From an uncultured Bacteroides sp. (lineage in GTDB: Bacteria > Bacillota > Clostridia > Lachnospirales > Lachnospiraceae): a DNA stretch of 61,283 nt. The notes under the pieces are model-generated. The model ran no database searches and was not told where the DNA came from. It saw nothing but the letters and a program-made list of their open reading frames with translations. Made by a program: the position numbers and the translations under genes. Location: the NCBI GenBank assembly GCA_945913015.1, contig CAMECH010000015.1, forward strand, positions 1 through 61,283, read 5' to 3'. Every line of letters starts with the position of its first letter. Position 1 is the stretch's first letter. Shown here piece by piece: positions 9,930 to 18,082 of this stretch.

Positions 9930-10313
9930 CTATCCCCATCCTTCTTCCTTAATCAGCGTGTCAAGCACATCAACAATATCATTTCGTGTCATATTGCATC
10001 CGGGCGCTATCTCAAGCACCTTCTTCAGATGCTCCTCCATCTCCATAAGAAGCGCTTCTCTGATTCCCTCTACATTCTTGGATGCCACAAAACACCCTTT
10101 TCCTGCAACCGTATAAATAAATCCTTCCCTTTCAAGTTCCTCATACGCTCTCTTCGTTGTAATCACACTTATACGCAAATCCTTTGCAAGATTGCGCATT
10201 GACGGGAGCGCCTCATCCTCAGGAAGTACCCCTGAAATTATCTGTGCCTTTATCTGCGAATAAATCTGGTCGTATATCGGCACTCCGCTCTTATTATCAA
10301 TAAAAAGATTCAT
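9930..10313 (-). CDS. GntR (YtrA-type) transcriptional regulator
   Basis: 127 aa from the ATG at 10313, which follows GGAG at 8 nt. A longer frame reaching 10439 would run through the promoter. The N-terminal winged helix starts VPIYDQIYSQIKAQI, with the recognition segment DLRISVITTKRAYEELE. The C-terminal part is only about 50 aa, as in YtrA-subfamily repressors, which lack a large ligand domain. It is the first gene of the ABC operon and very probably represses its own promoter through the palindrome at 10398-10422. Confidence 0.92.
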   Translation of the reverse strand: MNLFIDNKSGVPIYDQIYSQIKAQIISGVLPEDEALPSMRNLAKDLRISVITTKRAYEELEREGFIYTVAGKGCFVASKNVEGIREALLMEMEEHLKKVLEIAPGCNMTRNDIVDVLDTLIKEEGWG

Positions 10314-10397
10314 AACATCTCCATTTCTTTTTGTATATTCCGACTCATCAGCAGAAATATACACGTTTTGCATGCTATTATAACGCTGTAATGCATT

Positions 10398-10439
10398 ACT
10401 GTATATATACACTATATACAGTATATACGCACTTGTCAA
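10398..10439 (-). promoter_or_regulatory. Promoter and palindromic operator of the GntR-ABC operon
   Basis: On the minus strand TTGACA (10439-10434), a 17-nt spacer and TATAGT (10416-10411) form a strong promoter. A perfect 10-bp inverted repeat with a 5-nt centre, ACTGTATATA (10398-10407) and TATATACAGT (10413-10422), covers the -10 box. A second 12-bp palindrome, GTAATGCATTAC (10388-10399), overlaps its downstream edge. This fits autorepression by the GntR protein. Confidence 0.82.
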
Positions 10440-10516
10440 GTAAAATAATTTGCACTTTTGTCAATATCAGGTGCAAATTTTGCACTTTTTATTTCACATA
10501 TAGTATCTCCTGCTAA

Positions 10517-10753
10517 TCAGAATAACTTATGCTTCTTCCTATAAGAATTCGCTCCTATCATAATCAACCCGGCCATAACCATTGAAAAGATTACAATTAC
10601 CACAACAGGTATTTTCTTAATATCTACTTTTAATAATGTAATTACCAATGCCTCTCCCAGAAAACTTCCAAACGAACACGAAATTATATAGAGAACAAGA
10701 ATTATCTTTCCCTGTTTCGGAGAATACATTTCTTCATCATCATACTCACTCAT
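10517..10753 (-). CDS. Small two-helix membrane protein
   Basis: 78 aa from the ATG at 10753, preceded by AAAGGGG at 7 nt. The longer frame up to 10912 runs through the neighbouring terminator and is not real. The protein has an acidic N-terminus (MSEYDDEEMYSPKQGK), two hydrophobic segments (about 17-38 and 45-66) and a basic tail ending RKKHKLF. I do not recognise the family. Its leader carries half of the GCGTCTGCGGAA element seen before several other genes here. Confidence 0.65.
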   Translation of the reverse strand: MSEYDDEEMYSPKQGKIILVLYIISCSFGSFLGEALVITLLKVDIKKIPVVVIVIFSMVMAGLIMIGANSYRKKHKLF

Positions 10754-10844
10754 ATTAATCCCCTTTCCGCAGACGCTTTTAAATTTTTGTCTTTTTGCTT
10801 TATCCGGCTCTATTATAAAATAAATAGCTGTCCAATAATCACAC

Positions 10845-10881
10845 CTGAAAAAATGGTGCCGGAGAAACTCCGACACCATTT
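10845..10881 (-). terminator. Terminator of the trigger-factor-like lipoprotein gene
   Basis: The 14-bp stem AAATGGTGTCGGAG / CTCCGGCACCATTT with a TTT loop and one G-T pair is followed by TTTC on the minus strand. It lies 45 bp past the stop codon. Confidence 0.85.
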
Positions 10882-10926
10882 TATAGGTTTTATAGTCTGT
10901 AATAATCTTCATCTTGTTATAAAGCT

Positions 10927-11979
10927 TTACTCTTCCGTAATTACCGCGCTGTCCATAACCACATCAACAGCCTTCTGCAAAAGCATATTCTGTACGATTT
11001 TATCACGACCGAACTCTTGAACAAATTTCTCCTCATCTGAGTATCCGTTGGCCTCTGCAAATGCATCAAGGTCACCCTTGTATTCATACTCAGTCACTGT
11101 AAGATTTTCCTTTTCAATTATAAGCTGCATAATCAGCTGTTGCACAACTGACCTTTTAACATACTCATCAAAGGAAATGCCGTAACGGTCAATACAGTAC
11201 TCATTCTCATTCATTCCATACATCATCGAGTAGAAATTAATTGACTTTTTAAATTCTTCCGATTTTGTTTTGATAATATCCTCTGGATATCCCTTAACTT
11301 CTGCATTTTCCTGAAGCTTTTCAAGCACTGCCTGCTTCTTTGCATTGGCTATATTTTCGTCAATAGTATCCTTCATCTCATCAATGAGTGCCTGCCTATA
11401 TGCATCAACCGTATCGTATCCGAAGTACTCCTTTGCATATGCATCAGTAATCATCGGAACTATCGGCTGTTCAACCTTAGCCATCGTTATCTCATAAACA
11501 ATTCGCTTATTGGCATAGTCTTCAGCATCCTGAATTCCTTCAGGAACAGTCAGCGTAACTATCTTCTGTTCGCCTGCTTTCATTCCGTACAGCGCATCTG
11601 TAAATCCCGGAATTATAAACTCATCCTTACCGAGCACCATCGTGTATGAATCGCTGCTGAAACCATCTATCGTGCTGCCGCCGATTGCACCTGTAAATAC
11701 AAGCGTAAGCCTGTCATCTTCTCTTGCCTCTCTTGTTACTTCGCTATACTCCGTAACATCCTCAAGGTCATTGTTCATCTTCTCTGCGACAAGCGAATCG
11801 CGGACTGACGTTGAATCAACAGTAACCTCTATACCTTTATACTGTCCAAGCTTAACATAATCATTGGCATTGCAGTCAAATGTAACCTTAATCTTAGTGT
11901 TGCATGCCGTAAGCCCTGTAACTGTTACTGCTACAAGCACTGCCGATGACAGCTTCTTTAACAAACTACTTTTTTTCAT
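10927..11979 (-). CDS. Lipoprotein of the FKBP / trigger-factor type (foldase)
   Basis: 350 aa from the ATG at 11979, with GAGG at 7 nt. A signal peptide with lipobox LTAC (Cys at about residue 25) would anchor it outside the membrane. An N-terminal segment is followed by an FKBP-type peptidyl-prolyl isomerase domain (about 75-160; FTGAIGG, YTMVLGKDEFIPGF-like, GMKAGEQKIVTLTVPE). A helical trigger-factor C-terminal domain completes it. The ribosome-binding domain of true trigger factor is missing. It probably helps fold exported proteins, analogous to PrsA; this is inferred from domains. Its mRNA leader appears highly structured. Confidence 0.85.
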   Translation of the reverse strand: MKKSSLLKKLSSAVLVAVTVTGLTACNTKIKVTFDCNANDYVKLGQYKGIEVTVDSTSVRDSLVAEKMNNDLEDVTEYSEVTREAREDDRLTLVFTGAIGGSTIDGFSSDSYTMVLGKDEFIIPGFTDALYGMKAGEQKIVTLTVPEGIQDAEDYANKRIVYEITMAKVEQPIVPMITDAYAKEYFGYDTVDAYRQALIDEMKDTIDENIANAKKQAVLEKLQENAEVKGYPEDIIKTKSEEFKKSINFYSMMYGMNENEYCIDRYGISFDEYVKRSVVQQLIMQLIIEKENLTVTEYEYKGDLDAFAEANGYSDEEKFVQEFGRDKIVQNMLLQKAVDVVMDSAVITEE

Positions 11980-12079
11980 ACTAATCCTCATTTCTGAGCG
12001 ATTTATCGCGAAGAGGCGATGAAAAATCTGCGAATGCAGTTTTTCATCTGCCATAATTGCTATTTGCTTTCGCTCAGAA
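11980..12079 (-). promoter_or_regulatory. Structured 5' leader next to the ribosome site
   Basis: On the minus strand a 9-bp outer stem (TTCTGAGCG at 12079-12071 with CGCTCAGAA at 12000-11992) encloses a strong inner hairpin, GATGAAAAA-CTGC with GCAG-TTTTTCATC (12048-12018), and a small GCGA/TCGC hairpin (12010-11999). The outer stem ends two bases before the GAGG ribosome site. No known riboswitch class is recognised. Confidence 0.55.
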
Positions 12080-12218
12080 GCAAACAGCCGCACCGCCCTA
12101 TAATTTTATCATAAATAACAATAAAATCATAGCTTTATCTTGCCCGTTTCACACAATCTACATAAATTATGTAAATGCTTTTAATCATCCGGACACTTTT
12201 AAAAATAATTATTGTAAG

Positions 12219-12246
12219 AAAAAATGGACAGGCACAAGCCTGTCCA
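12219..12246 (-). terminator. Terminator of the infC-rpmI-rplT operon
   Basis: The stem TGGACAGGC / GCCTGTCCA with a TTGT loop is followed by TTTTTTC on the minus strand, 22 bp past the rplT stop. Confidence 0.92.
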
Positions 12247-12268
12247 CCAGCATCCGTCTTGAAAGCAA

Positions 12269-12628
12269 TTAAGCAGCAAGCTTTGACTTTGCAACCTCTG
12301 CGAGCTTTGCAAATCCTTCTGCATCATTGATTGCCATCTCTGACAAAACCTTTCTGTTAAGGTCAACATTTGCAAGCTTAAGACCATACATAAACTTGCT
12401 GTATGAAAGTCCGTTCATTCTTGCAGCCGCATTGATTCTTGCGATCCACAGTCTTCTGAACTGTCTCTTTCTCTCTTTTCTTCCTGCATATGATGATGTA
12501 AGGGCTCTCATTACAGACTGCTTAGCAACTCTGTACTGCTTTGATCTTGCTCCTCTGTAACCCTTTGCCAACTTTAATACTCTGTTATGCTTCTTCTTTG
12601 CGTTTAAACCGCCTTTAATTCTTGCCAT
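12269..12628 (-). CDS. rplT: 50S ribosomal protein L20
   Basis: 119 aa, full length. It is basic, starts ARIKGGLNAKKKHNRVLKLAKGYRGARS, and has the conserved RQFRRLWIARINAAAR core. L20 binds 23S rRNA early in assembly. In Firmicutes it also represses this operon by binding the infC leader. It is the last gene of infC-rpmI-rplT and is followed by a strong terminator. Confidence 0.98.
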   Translation of the reverse strand: MARIKGGLNAKKKHNRVLKLAKGYRGARSKQYRVAKQSVMRALTSSYAGRKERKRQFRRLWIARINAAARMNGLSYSKFMYGLKLANVDLNRKVLSEMAINDAEGFAKLAEVAKSKLAA

Positions 12629-12652
12629 TTCAGTCTATTCCTCCTATTTCGA

Positions 12653-12850
12653 TTACAGATATGGTAAAATCTTCTTCATTGTCTTAACATTAGTTGAATC
12701 TGTCAGAGTAGAGTGTCTTAAGTTTCTCTTTCTCTTTGTTGTCTTCTTTGTCAGGATATGGCTCTTATAAGCCTTCATTCTCTTAAGCTCACCTGTTCCA
12801 GTCTTCTTAAAGCGCTTAGCAGCAGCCTTTTTTGTCTTTACCTTTGGCAT
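12653..12850 (-). CDS. rpmI: 50S ribosomal protein L35
   Basis: 65 aa, very basic, starting [20 protein letters not shown], with the conserved [16 protein letters not shown] segment. It lies between infC and rplT in the conserved order, with GGAGG before the ATG. Confidence 0.98.
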   Translation of the reverse strand: MPKVKTKKAAAKRFKKTGTGELKRMKAYKSHILTKKTTKRKRNLRHSTLTDSTNVKTMKKILPYL

Positions 12851-12884
12851 AATAATCCTCCTTAAATATACTACAAATAATATT

Positions 12885-13391
12885 TTAACGTTTTTCAGTT
12901 AAAAACATCGTCATGCTTCTTCCCTCTAACTTAGGAAGCTTTTCAACAACAGCGACGTCTTCAAGTTTCTGTGCAAAATCAGTAAGGATATGCTTACTTG
13001 CTTCCACATGAGCCATCTCACGTCCTCTGAATCTGAGTGAAACCTTAACTCTGTTTCCCTTCTCAAGGAACTTTCTCGCAGCACTTATCTTTGTGTTAAG
13101 GTCATTAGAATCAATATTCGGTGAAAGTCTTACTTCCTTAATCTCAACAACCTTCTGCTTCTTCTTGGCTTCTTTTTCTTTCTTTGCCTGCTCATATTTA
13201 AACTTGCTGTAATTAACAAGCTTACATACAGGCGGATTAGCATTTGGCACGAACTTGACAAGATCAACGCCCTGCTCCTTTGCAATCTTCATCGCTTCCT
13301 TTGGTGCCATGATTCCCACAAGTTCACCGTTCTCTCCAAGGACACGAACTTCCTTGTCCCTGATTTGTTCGTTAATCATTAACTCGCTAAT
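12885..13391 (-). CDS. infC: Translation initiation factor IF-3, AUU start
   Basis: 168 aa. The N domain has [17 protein letters not shown] and the C domain has the [10 protein letters not shown] and [13 protein letters not shown] motifs. IF-3 binds the 30S subunit and proofreads start-codon choice. I place the start at the ATT at 13391, not the in-frame ATG at 13379. GGAGG (13405-13401) is 9 nt from the ATT but 21 nt from the ATG, and AUU initiation of infC is an established autoregulatory trait in E. coli and Bacillus. The extra residues are (M)SEL before MINEQ. Confidence 0.95.
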   Translation of the reverse strand: MSELMINEQIRDKEVRVLGENGELVGIMAPKEAMKIAKEQGVDLVKFVPNANPPVCKLVNYSKFKYEQAKKEKEAKKKQKVVEIKEVRLSPNIDSNDLNTKISAARKFLEKGNRVKVSLRFRGREMAHVEASKHILTDFAQKLEDVAVVEKLPKLEGRSMTMFLTEKR

Positions 13392-13424
13392 GTCAGTATA
13401 CCTCCAAATCCTAAACTATAAGAA

Positions 13425-13590
13425 TAAAAAAAGTGGATGACAGAAGCCATCCACATCAATTCAAGCATACACGATTATAAGACATAATCCAAGTCTGCAT
13501 AAGCAGTCTTTGTGCATAATCTCAAATATTAACCCAAGTCGCCCATGCGCTAAGGTGAGAGTGGATACTCTGCTTCTTTACACAACTATT
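13425..13590 (-). ncRNA. L20-type leader with attenuator upstream of infC
   Basis: About 195 nt separate the predicted transcription start from the infC start. The leader ends in an intrinsic hairpin, GTGGATG / CATCCAC (13433-13454), followed on the minus strand by seven T. Upstream is a CTCACCTTAGCGC segment of the sort conserved in Clostridia infC leaders. In Bacillus subtilis L20 binds such a leader and promotes premature termination. The class is assigned from position and the terminator; I could not run a covariance model. Confidence 0.7.
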
Positions 13591-13592
13591 AA

Positions 13593-13621
13593 ATAGTACC
13601 ATCTGATATTCAATATGTCAA
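13593..13621 (-). promoter_or_regulatory. infC operon promoter
   Basis: TTGACA (13621-13616), a 17-nt spacer and TACTAT (13598-13593) on the minus strand, just past the stop of the SulP gene. Confidence 0.75.
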
Positions 13622-13630
13622 TATCATTTT

Positions 13631-15811
13631 TTAAATATTTTTATTATTTTTCTTCTTTATCTCATCCCTGAATCTGACAAGCCGCTCGTAACCTTCAGGA
13701 TTTTCTCTTCTAAGCATCTCATCCAGCTTATCCTGATGTTCGTACAGCTTTTTTGCAGCCTGCGGATTTACAGTCTCAAGATATCCTGCTATTTCATTTC
13801 TTCTGTCTTCAAGAAGCTCCGCAATAGTTATCTCATTATTATGAAGACGCTTTGCAAGCTCACTGACGTGCATTTCAAGACGCCGCAAAAGCTCATCCTC
13901 ATCCACCATACCTATGCCGCTCCAGATGTGAGCGTGATTAAACACAGTGTCCAAAGACGCTTTTCCGTCTACAACATCCGAAATATCACTCTCACTGATA
14001 TTTTCAATAATTCTGCCGACATCCTTCTTAATCTGCATCGGTGCAAATTCACCAAACGCCCACGAATACTCTTCAAGAGCTTCCTCTTCCTGTGTTTTCA
14101 GCTCAATATATCCCATCCGCAAAGCTTCAACGTCATCCATGCCAACAAGCTTATACGGCTTCTCATAGCCTGCATCACGAAGCGCAAGCGTTATTGTTCT
14201 TTTGACAAAGCCCTCTTCAATCAGACTGACAAATCCGAACTTTCTAAGCTGGTCATTGACAGCAGCTATATGCTCTGTCATATAAAATTTTATTCCACGC
14301 TCCTTAAGACTTGCGTAAAGCATTTCAAGTCTGTCAGCCGCAGTAATATCAATACTGCTTATGCCTCCTGCATGGAGTACCACACATTTTGTATCTTCCT
14401 TAAGCGCATTTTCTATATCATCCTGCAGTGCATTTACATTGGCAAAAAACAGATTGCCGCTGAATTTATAAATAATTACATTCTCAATCGGCTTCGCATT
14501 ATGATTTCTCTTCAAATCGTAGAAATTCCCATGTCCCGGTATAACACCAAGAAATGCTCTCGGAGGCTTTGAAGCACTAAGAACAACCTCTGCAAATGAC
14601 AATACGATTCCTATTACAACGCCATAGATTGTTCCAAGCACAAGCACACTCATAAATGCTGCCATAAAAATCCAGAACTCTGAACGGCTCACCTTAAAAA
14701 GTCTTACCGCCAGATGATGCTCAACAACACTCATCAACGCAGTTATGACAATTGCTGTAAGAACAGGAACCGGAAGATAACCGATAAATCCCGTTCCCGA
14801 CACAAGCAGCACTGTAAGAAGCACCGCTGCCACAATAGACATCATCTGTGTCCTTCCGCCGAACTGCTCTCCCATCGCAGTCCTTGACACACTTCCGTTA
14901 ACCGAACAGCAGCCGGTCAGGGATGCTGCGATATTACCTGTGGCACACGCAAATATTTCGGCATTATCATCAAGCTTATATCCGTTTTTAAATGCAAAAT
15001 TATTCTCAGCAAGAAGAGTCTCAGCCATTATTACCACTGCGACAGTTATACTTGTTCCAAGACACGACACCACATCTACCGATGCGAAATCCGGCAGTGC
15101 AATGCGTGGAAGCCCCGGTTCAACCGATGCAAGCAGCGCCACTCCGTAATCGTCTATATGAAAGAAATATGTCAGCAGCGCCCCCGCAGCCATCACAAAT
15201 ATAGCCATCGGAAATTTCGGAAACAGTTTCTTTGAAACAAGTATTATCACAAGTGTTCCGACTCCAAGGGCAACCGACACCGGGTTAACCGACTGCAGCG
15301 CCTTAAAAATCGCATACATAAGCTCAAAAAGTTCACCGTGTGCTGCCTTTGAGCCAAGAATCTTAGGCACCTGCATAAGAATAATAGTCACTGCTATTCC
15401 GCTTATAAATCCGCCCATTACCGGAGTTGAGATAAAACTTACAACCCTGCCTGCTTTCATAACATAAAACAAAAGCAGCCACGCACCCGTTAAAAATGCA
15501 ATCACCGGAACCATTTTCAACGCTTCTTCGGAGCCTGCCACAATACCAAGCGGTACAAGCGAGCTTCCTATAATTGCTGCCGGCGCTGCATCAACGCCGA
15601 ATATAAACTGTTTCGAGGTTGAAAACATTGCGAAAAGCACAAGCGGAAGTATCGAGCCGTAGAGCCCATACACCGCAGTCAGCCCTGATATTTCGGCATA
15701 TCCCATTGAAATGGGAATCGTCATTGCAGCTATAATCAGCCCTGCAAATGCATCCTTTGCAAAATATTCAGACTTATAACCCTTTAATGTCGGAAACAAA
15801 ACAAATTTCAT
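13631..15811 (-). CDS. SulP-family anion transporter with STAS domain and long C-terminal extension
   Basis: 726 aa. The first 410 residues contain the SulP (SLC26) core with many membrane segments, including TIPISMGYAEISGLTAVYGLY and the NGSVSRTAMGEQFGGRTQ loop. A STAS domain follows (about 430-545; CVVLHAGGISSIDITAADRLEML). About 150 further residues form a charged helical tail not normal for SulP proteins. The substrate may be sulfate, bicarbonate or another anion; the sequence does not settle it. It lies downstream of ppk, about 50 bp away, on the same strand. Confidence 0.88.
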   Translation of the reverse strand: MKFVLFPTLKGYKSEYFAKDAFAGLIIAAMTIPISMGYAEISGLTAVYGLYGSILPLVLFAMFSTSKQFIFGVDAAPAAIIGSSLVPLGIVAGSEEALKMVPVIAFLTGAWLLLFYVMKAGRVVSFISTPVMGGFISGIAVTIILMQVPKILGSKAAHGELFELMYAIFKALQSVNPVSVALGVGTLVIILVSKKLFPKFPMAIFVMAAGALLTYFFHIDDYGVALLASVEPGLPRIALPDFASVDVVSCLGTSITVAVVIMAETLLAENNFAFKNGYKLDDNAEIFACATGNIAASLTGCCSVNGSVSRTAMGEQFGGRTQMMSIVAAVLLTVLLVSGTGFIGYLPVPVLTAIVITALMSVVEHHLAVRLFKVSRSEFWIFMAAFMSVLVLGTIYGVVIGIVLSFAEVVLSASKPPRAFLGVIPGHGNFYDLKRNHNAKPIENVIIYKFSGNLFFANVNALQDDIENALKEDTKCVVLHAGGISSIDITAADRLEMLYASLKERGIKFYMTEHIAAVNDQLRKFGFVSLIEEGFVKRTITLALRDAGYEKPYKLVGMDDVEALRMGYIELKTQEEEALEEYSWAFGEFAPMQIKKDVGRIIENISESDISDVVDGKASLDTVFNHAHIWSGIGMVDEDELLRRLEMHVSELAKRLHNNEITIAELLEDRRNEIAGYLETVNPQAAKKLYEHQDKLDEMLRRENPEGYERLVRFRDEIKKKNNKNI

Positions 15812-15859
15812 TCTTTCTCCTGTTGCGGATTTACTGCTGAATTTGTCTGCCGGAGATGA

Positions 15860-17926
15860 TTAATGTAATTCCGTTGCGCTGTTGGCATTTTCATATGCCA
15901 TCCTGAACAGCTCTTCCTGAACATTATATGGAGTGTCACCTGCAGCCACATGTCTGTAACTTCCGTCCTCCATCTGCTCCCTTGCCTTTACATTGTCGCT
16001 GAGAAGACTGATAAAAAGCTCTCTTATGCGAAGCTTTATCATCTCGTCACGTATAGGGACAGCCACCTCAACACGGCGCACTGTATTACGCGTCATAAAG
16101 TCCGCTGAGGAAATATATATCTCCTCTCTTTCACCCTCCCCGAAAATGTATATGCGGGAATGTTCCAGATAGCGTCCAACAATACTGATTATTCTGATAT
16201 TATTTGTATACTCCGGCACCTTTGACTGAAGACAGCATATTCCTCTGATAACCATTTCAACAGTTACGCCGGACTGTGACGCTTCAATAAGCTTATCAAT
16301 TATCTTCTTATCCGTAAGAGAATTGAGCTTCAGCCCGATATATGCTTTCTGTCCGCTCTTTGCAGCTTCAATTTCCCTGTCTATAAGGGCAATAACCTTG
16401 TTCTGCAGGCATTTCGGTGCCACCATTAATGCATTTGTCTCATCTACGACATCTCCAAGCGACAGTGCCTGAAATACATTAGCCGCATCCCTTGCAATTT
16501 CTTCATCAGATGTAATCAGTGACAAATCAGTGTAAATCCTTGATGTAGTTTCATTATAATTGCCGGTTCCAATCTGTGTTATATGGACAATCTTTCCATC
16601 ACACTTTCTTGTAATCTGGCATAGTTTTGAATGGACCTTAAGTCCGTCAATACCATATATGACATGACAGCCTGCATCTTCCAGGCGCCTTGACCATTCT
16701 ATATTATTTTCTTCGTCGAAACGGGCCTTAAGTTCCACAAGCACATCAACCTGTTTCCCGTTCTCTGCCGCTTCAATCAGGCATTCAACCACTTTGCTGT
16801 GTTTTGCAAGCCGGTACAGCGTCATTTTGATTGACACCACATCAGGGCTTTCCGCAGCCTCATGAAGCATATTAAGAAATGGTGTAATGCTTTCAAACGG
16901 AAACGAAAGCAGCACATCCTCTTTCATTACCTTATCCAGAAGCATTTCTCCCGGTGCCAGTGCCTGTGGTCTTTGCGGCACCCTCTTTTCATAGAAAAGT
17001 TCAGGCTTGCTTCTAAGCCTGCTCTGTATAGTTGACAAAAATGAAAAATCAAGCGGACTCTTATACAAAAACACCTGATTTTTCTCCAGTCCGAGATAAT
17101 CACATATGCTGTCAATGCATCGTTCATCCATCTCACGGCTTATTTCAATTCTTACCGGGCAAAGCTTCTTTCTGAGCTTTACGACCTCCGCCATGTGCTC
17201 TCTGTAATTCAGATCCTCATCATAAATGCTGTCTGCATCAATGTCAGCATTACGTGTCACTCTTATAAGTGCCTTCGACTGAATCTTGTATTTCTCGAAT
17301 ACCTTTGGAAGAAAATGCAGAATACACTCTTCCGTAAGCATAAAGCAGTTAGGTCTCGACGGGATTTCAACCATTCTTTCAAACACACCTGCGTTACATG
17401 GAATTATGCCGATTTTACCCTTATCATTCTTTGTTCCAAGAAGCGCAATCGCATATAAGCCTTTATTTACAAGAAACGGAAAAGGCTGCTTTTTGCCAAC
17501 CACTATCGTTGACAGAAGCGGAAGTATCTCCTGTGTGAAATATTTCTCAAGAAATTCTCTCTCCTGCTCTGTTAAATCCTGAAATTTAACAAGTATTATG
17601 CGCTCTTTCTTCACACTATCCATCAAATCAGCATACACAAGGTCTTTCTTGTCCGTGAGCCTTTTTGTCTCATCGATAATCGCATGAATCTGCTCTTTTG
17701 CAGTCATCTGCGTCTTATTCTCCCGAACCTCGTTTTTAAGAAGCATCATATCATGCAGTGAGCCCACCCTCACCATAAAAAATTCATCAAGATTGCTCTG
17801 AAATATTGATAAAAAGCTTAACCTTTCACAAAGCGGATTATTCGTATCCGCTGCTTCTTCAAGCACCCTCTCGTTGAATTTCAGCCATGACAGCTCCCTG
17901 TTCTGGTAACATCTCGTATCTTCCAT
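15860..17926 (-). CDS. ppk: Polyphosphate kinase 1 (first copy)
   Basis: 688 aa, full length for PPK1. It has the N domain (NRELSWLKFNERVLEEA), the SNLDEFFMVRVGSL head segment, and the two phospholipase-D-like catalytic domains. The autophosphorylated histidine is in KVHSKLCQI and the second active histidine in LEHSRIYIFGEG. It polymerises the terminal phosphate of ATP into polyphosphate, reversibly. It is only distantly similar to the second copy at 19596..21713, so this is an old duplication or a separate acquisition, not a recent tandem copy. Confidence 0.95.
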   Translation of the reverse strand: MEDTRCYQNRELSWLKFNERVLEEAADTNNPLCERLSFLSIFQSNLDEFFMVRVGSLHDMMLLKNEVRENKTQMTAKEQIHAIIDETKRLTDKKDLVYADLMDSVKKERIILVKFQDLTEQEREFLEKYFTQEILPLLSTIVVGKKQPFPFLVNKGLYAIALLGTKNDKGKIGIIPCNAGVFERMVEIPSRPNCFMLTEECILHFLPKVFEKYKIQSKALIRVTRNADIDADSIYDEDLNYREHMAEVVKLRKKLCPVRIEISREMDERCIDSICDYLGLEKNQVFLYKSPLDFSFLSTIQSRLRSKPELFYEKRVPQRPQALAPGEMLLDKVMKEDVLLSFPFESITPFLNMLHEAAESPDVVSIKMTLYRLAKHSKVVECLIEAAENGKQVDVLVELKARFDEENNIEWSRRLEDAGCHVIYGIDGLKVHSKLCQITRKCDGKIVHITQIGTGNYNETTSRIYTDLSLITSDEEIARDAANVFQALSLGDVVDETNALMVAPKCLQNKVIALIDREIEAAKSGQKAYIGLKLNSLTDKKIIDKLIEASQSGVTVEMVIRGICCLQSKVPEYTNNIRIISIVGRYLEHSRIYIFGEGEREEIYISSADFMTRNTVRRVEVAVPIRDEMIKLRIRELFISLLSDNVKAREQMEDGSYRHVAAGDTPYNVQEELFRMAYENANSATELH

Positions 17927-18082
17927 CGCACACCTCTCGTGATTATATAGTAATTATTATTCGTATTATAAAAATTAATCACAAAAGGTAATATCCTCAG
18001 AGAGTAAACTTAATGTAAAATTACTGTAAACCGGTAATAATCATGGCATGCACCATGCCGGCCGCATACCTTCCATACCGTT
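17927..18082. other. Short intergenic region between ppk and the serine hydrolase
   Basis: No gene. A small GGCATG/CATGCC hairpin near 18044-18058 lies downstream of the hydrolase stop but lacks a clear T-run, so I do not call it a terminator. Confidence 0.4.

Noticed and set aside
10754-10912. N-terminal extension of the 78-aa membrane protein
   Set aside because: It would run through the hairpin terminator of the neighbouring gene, while the internal ATG has a good ribosome site.
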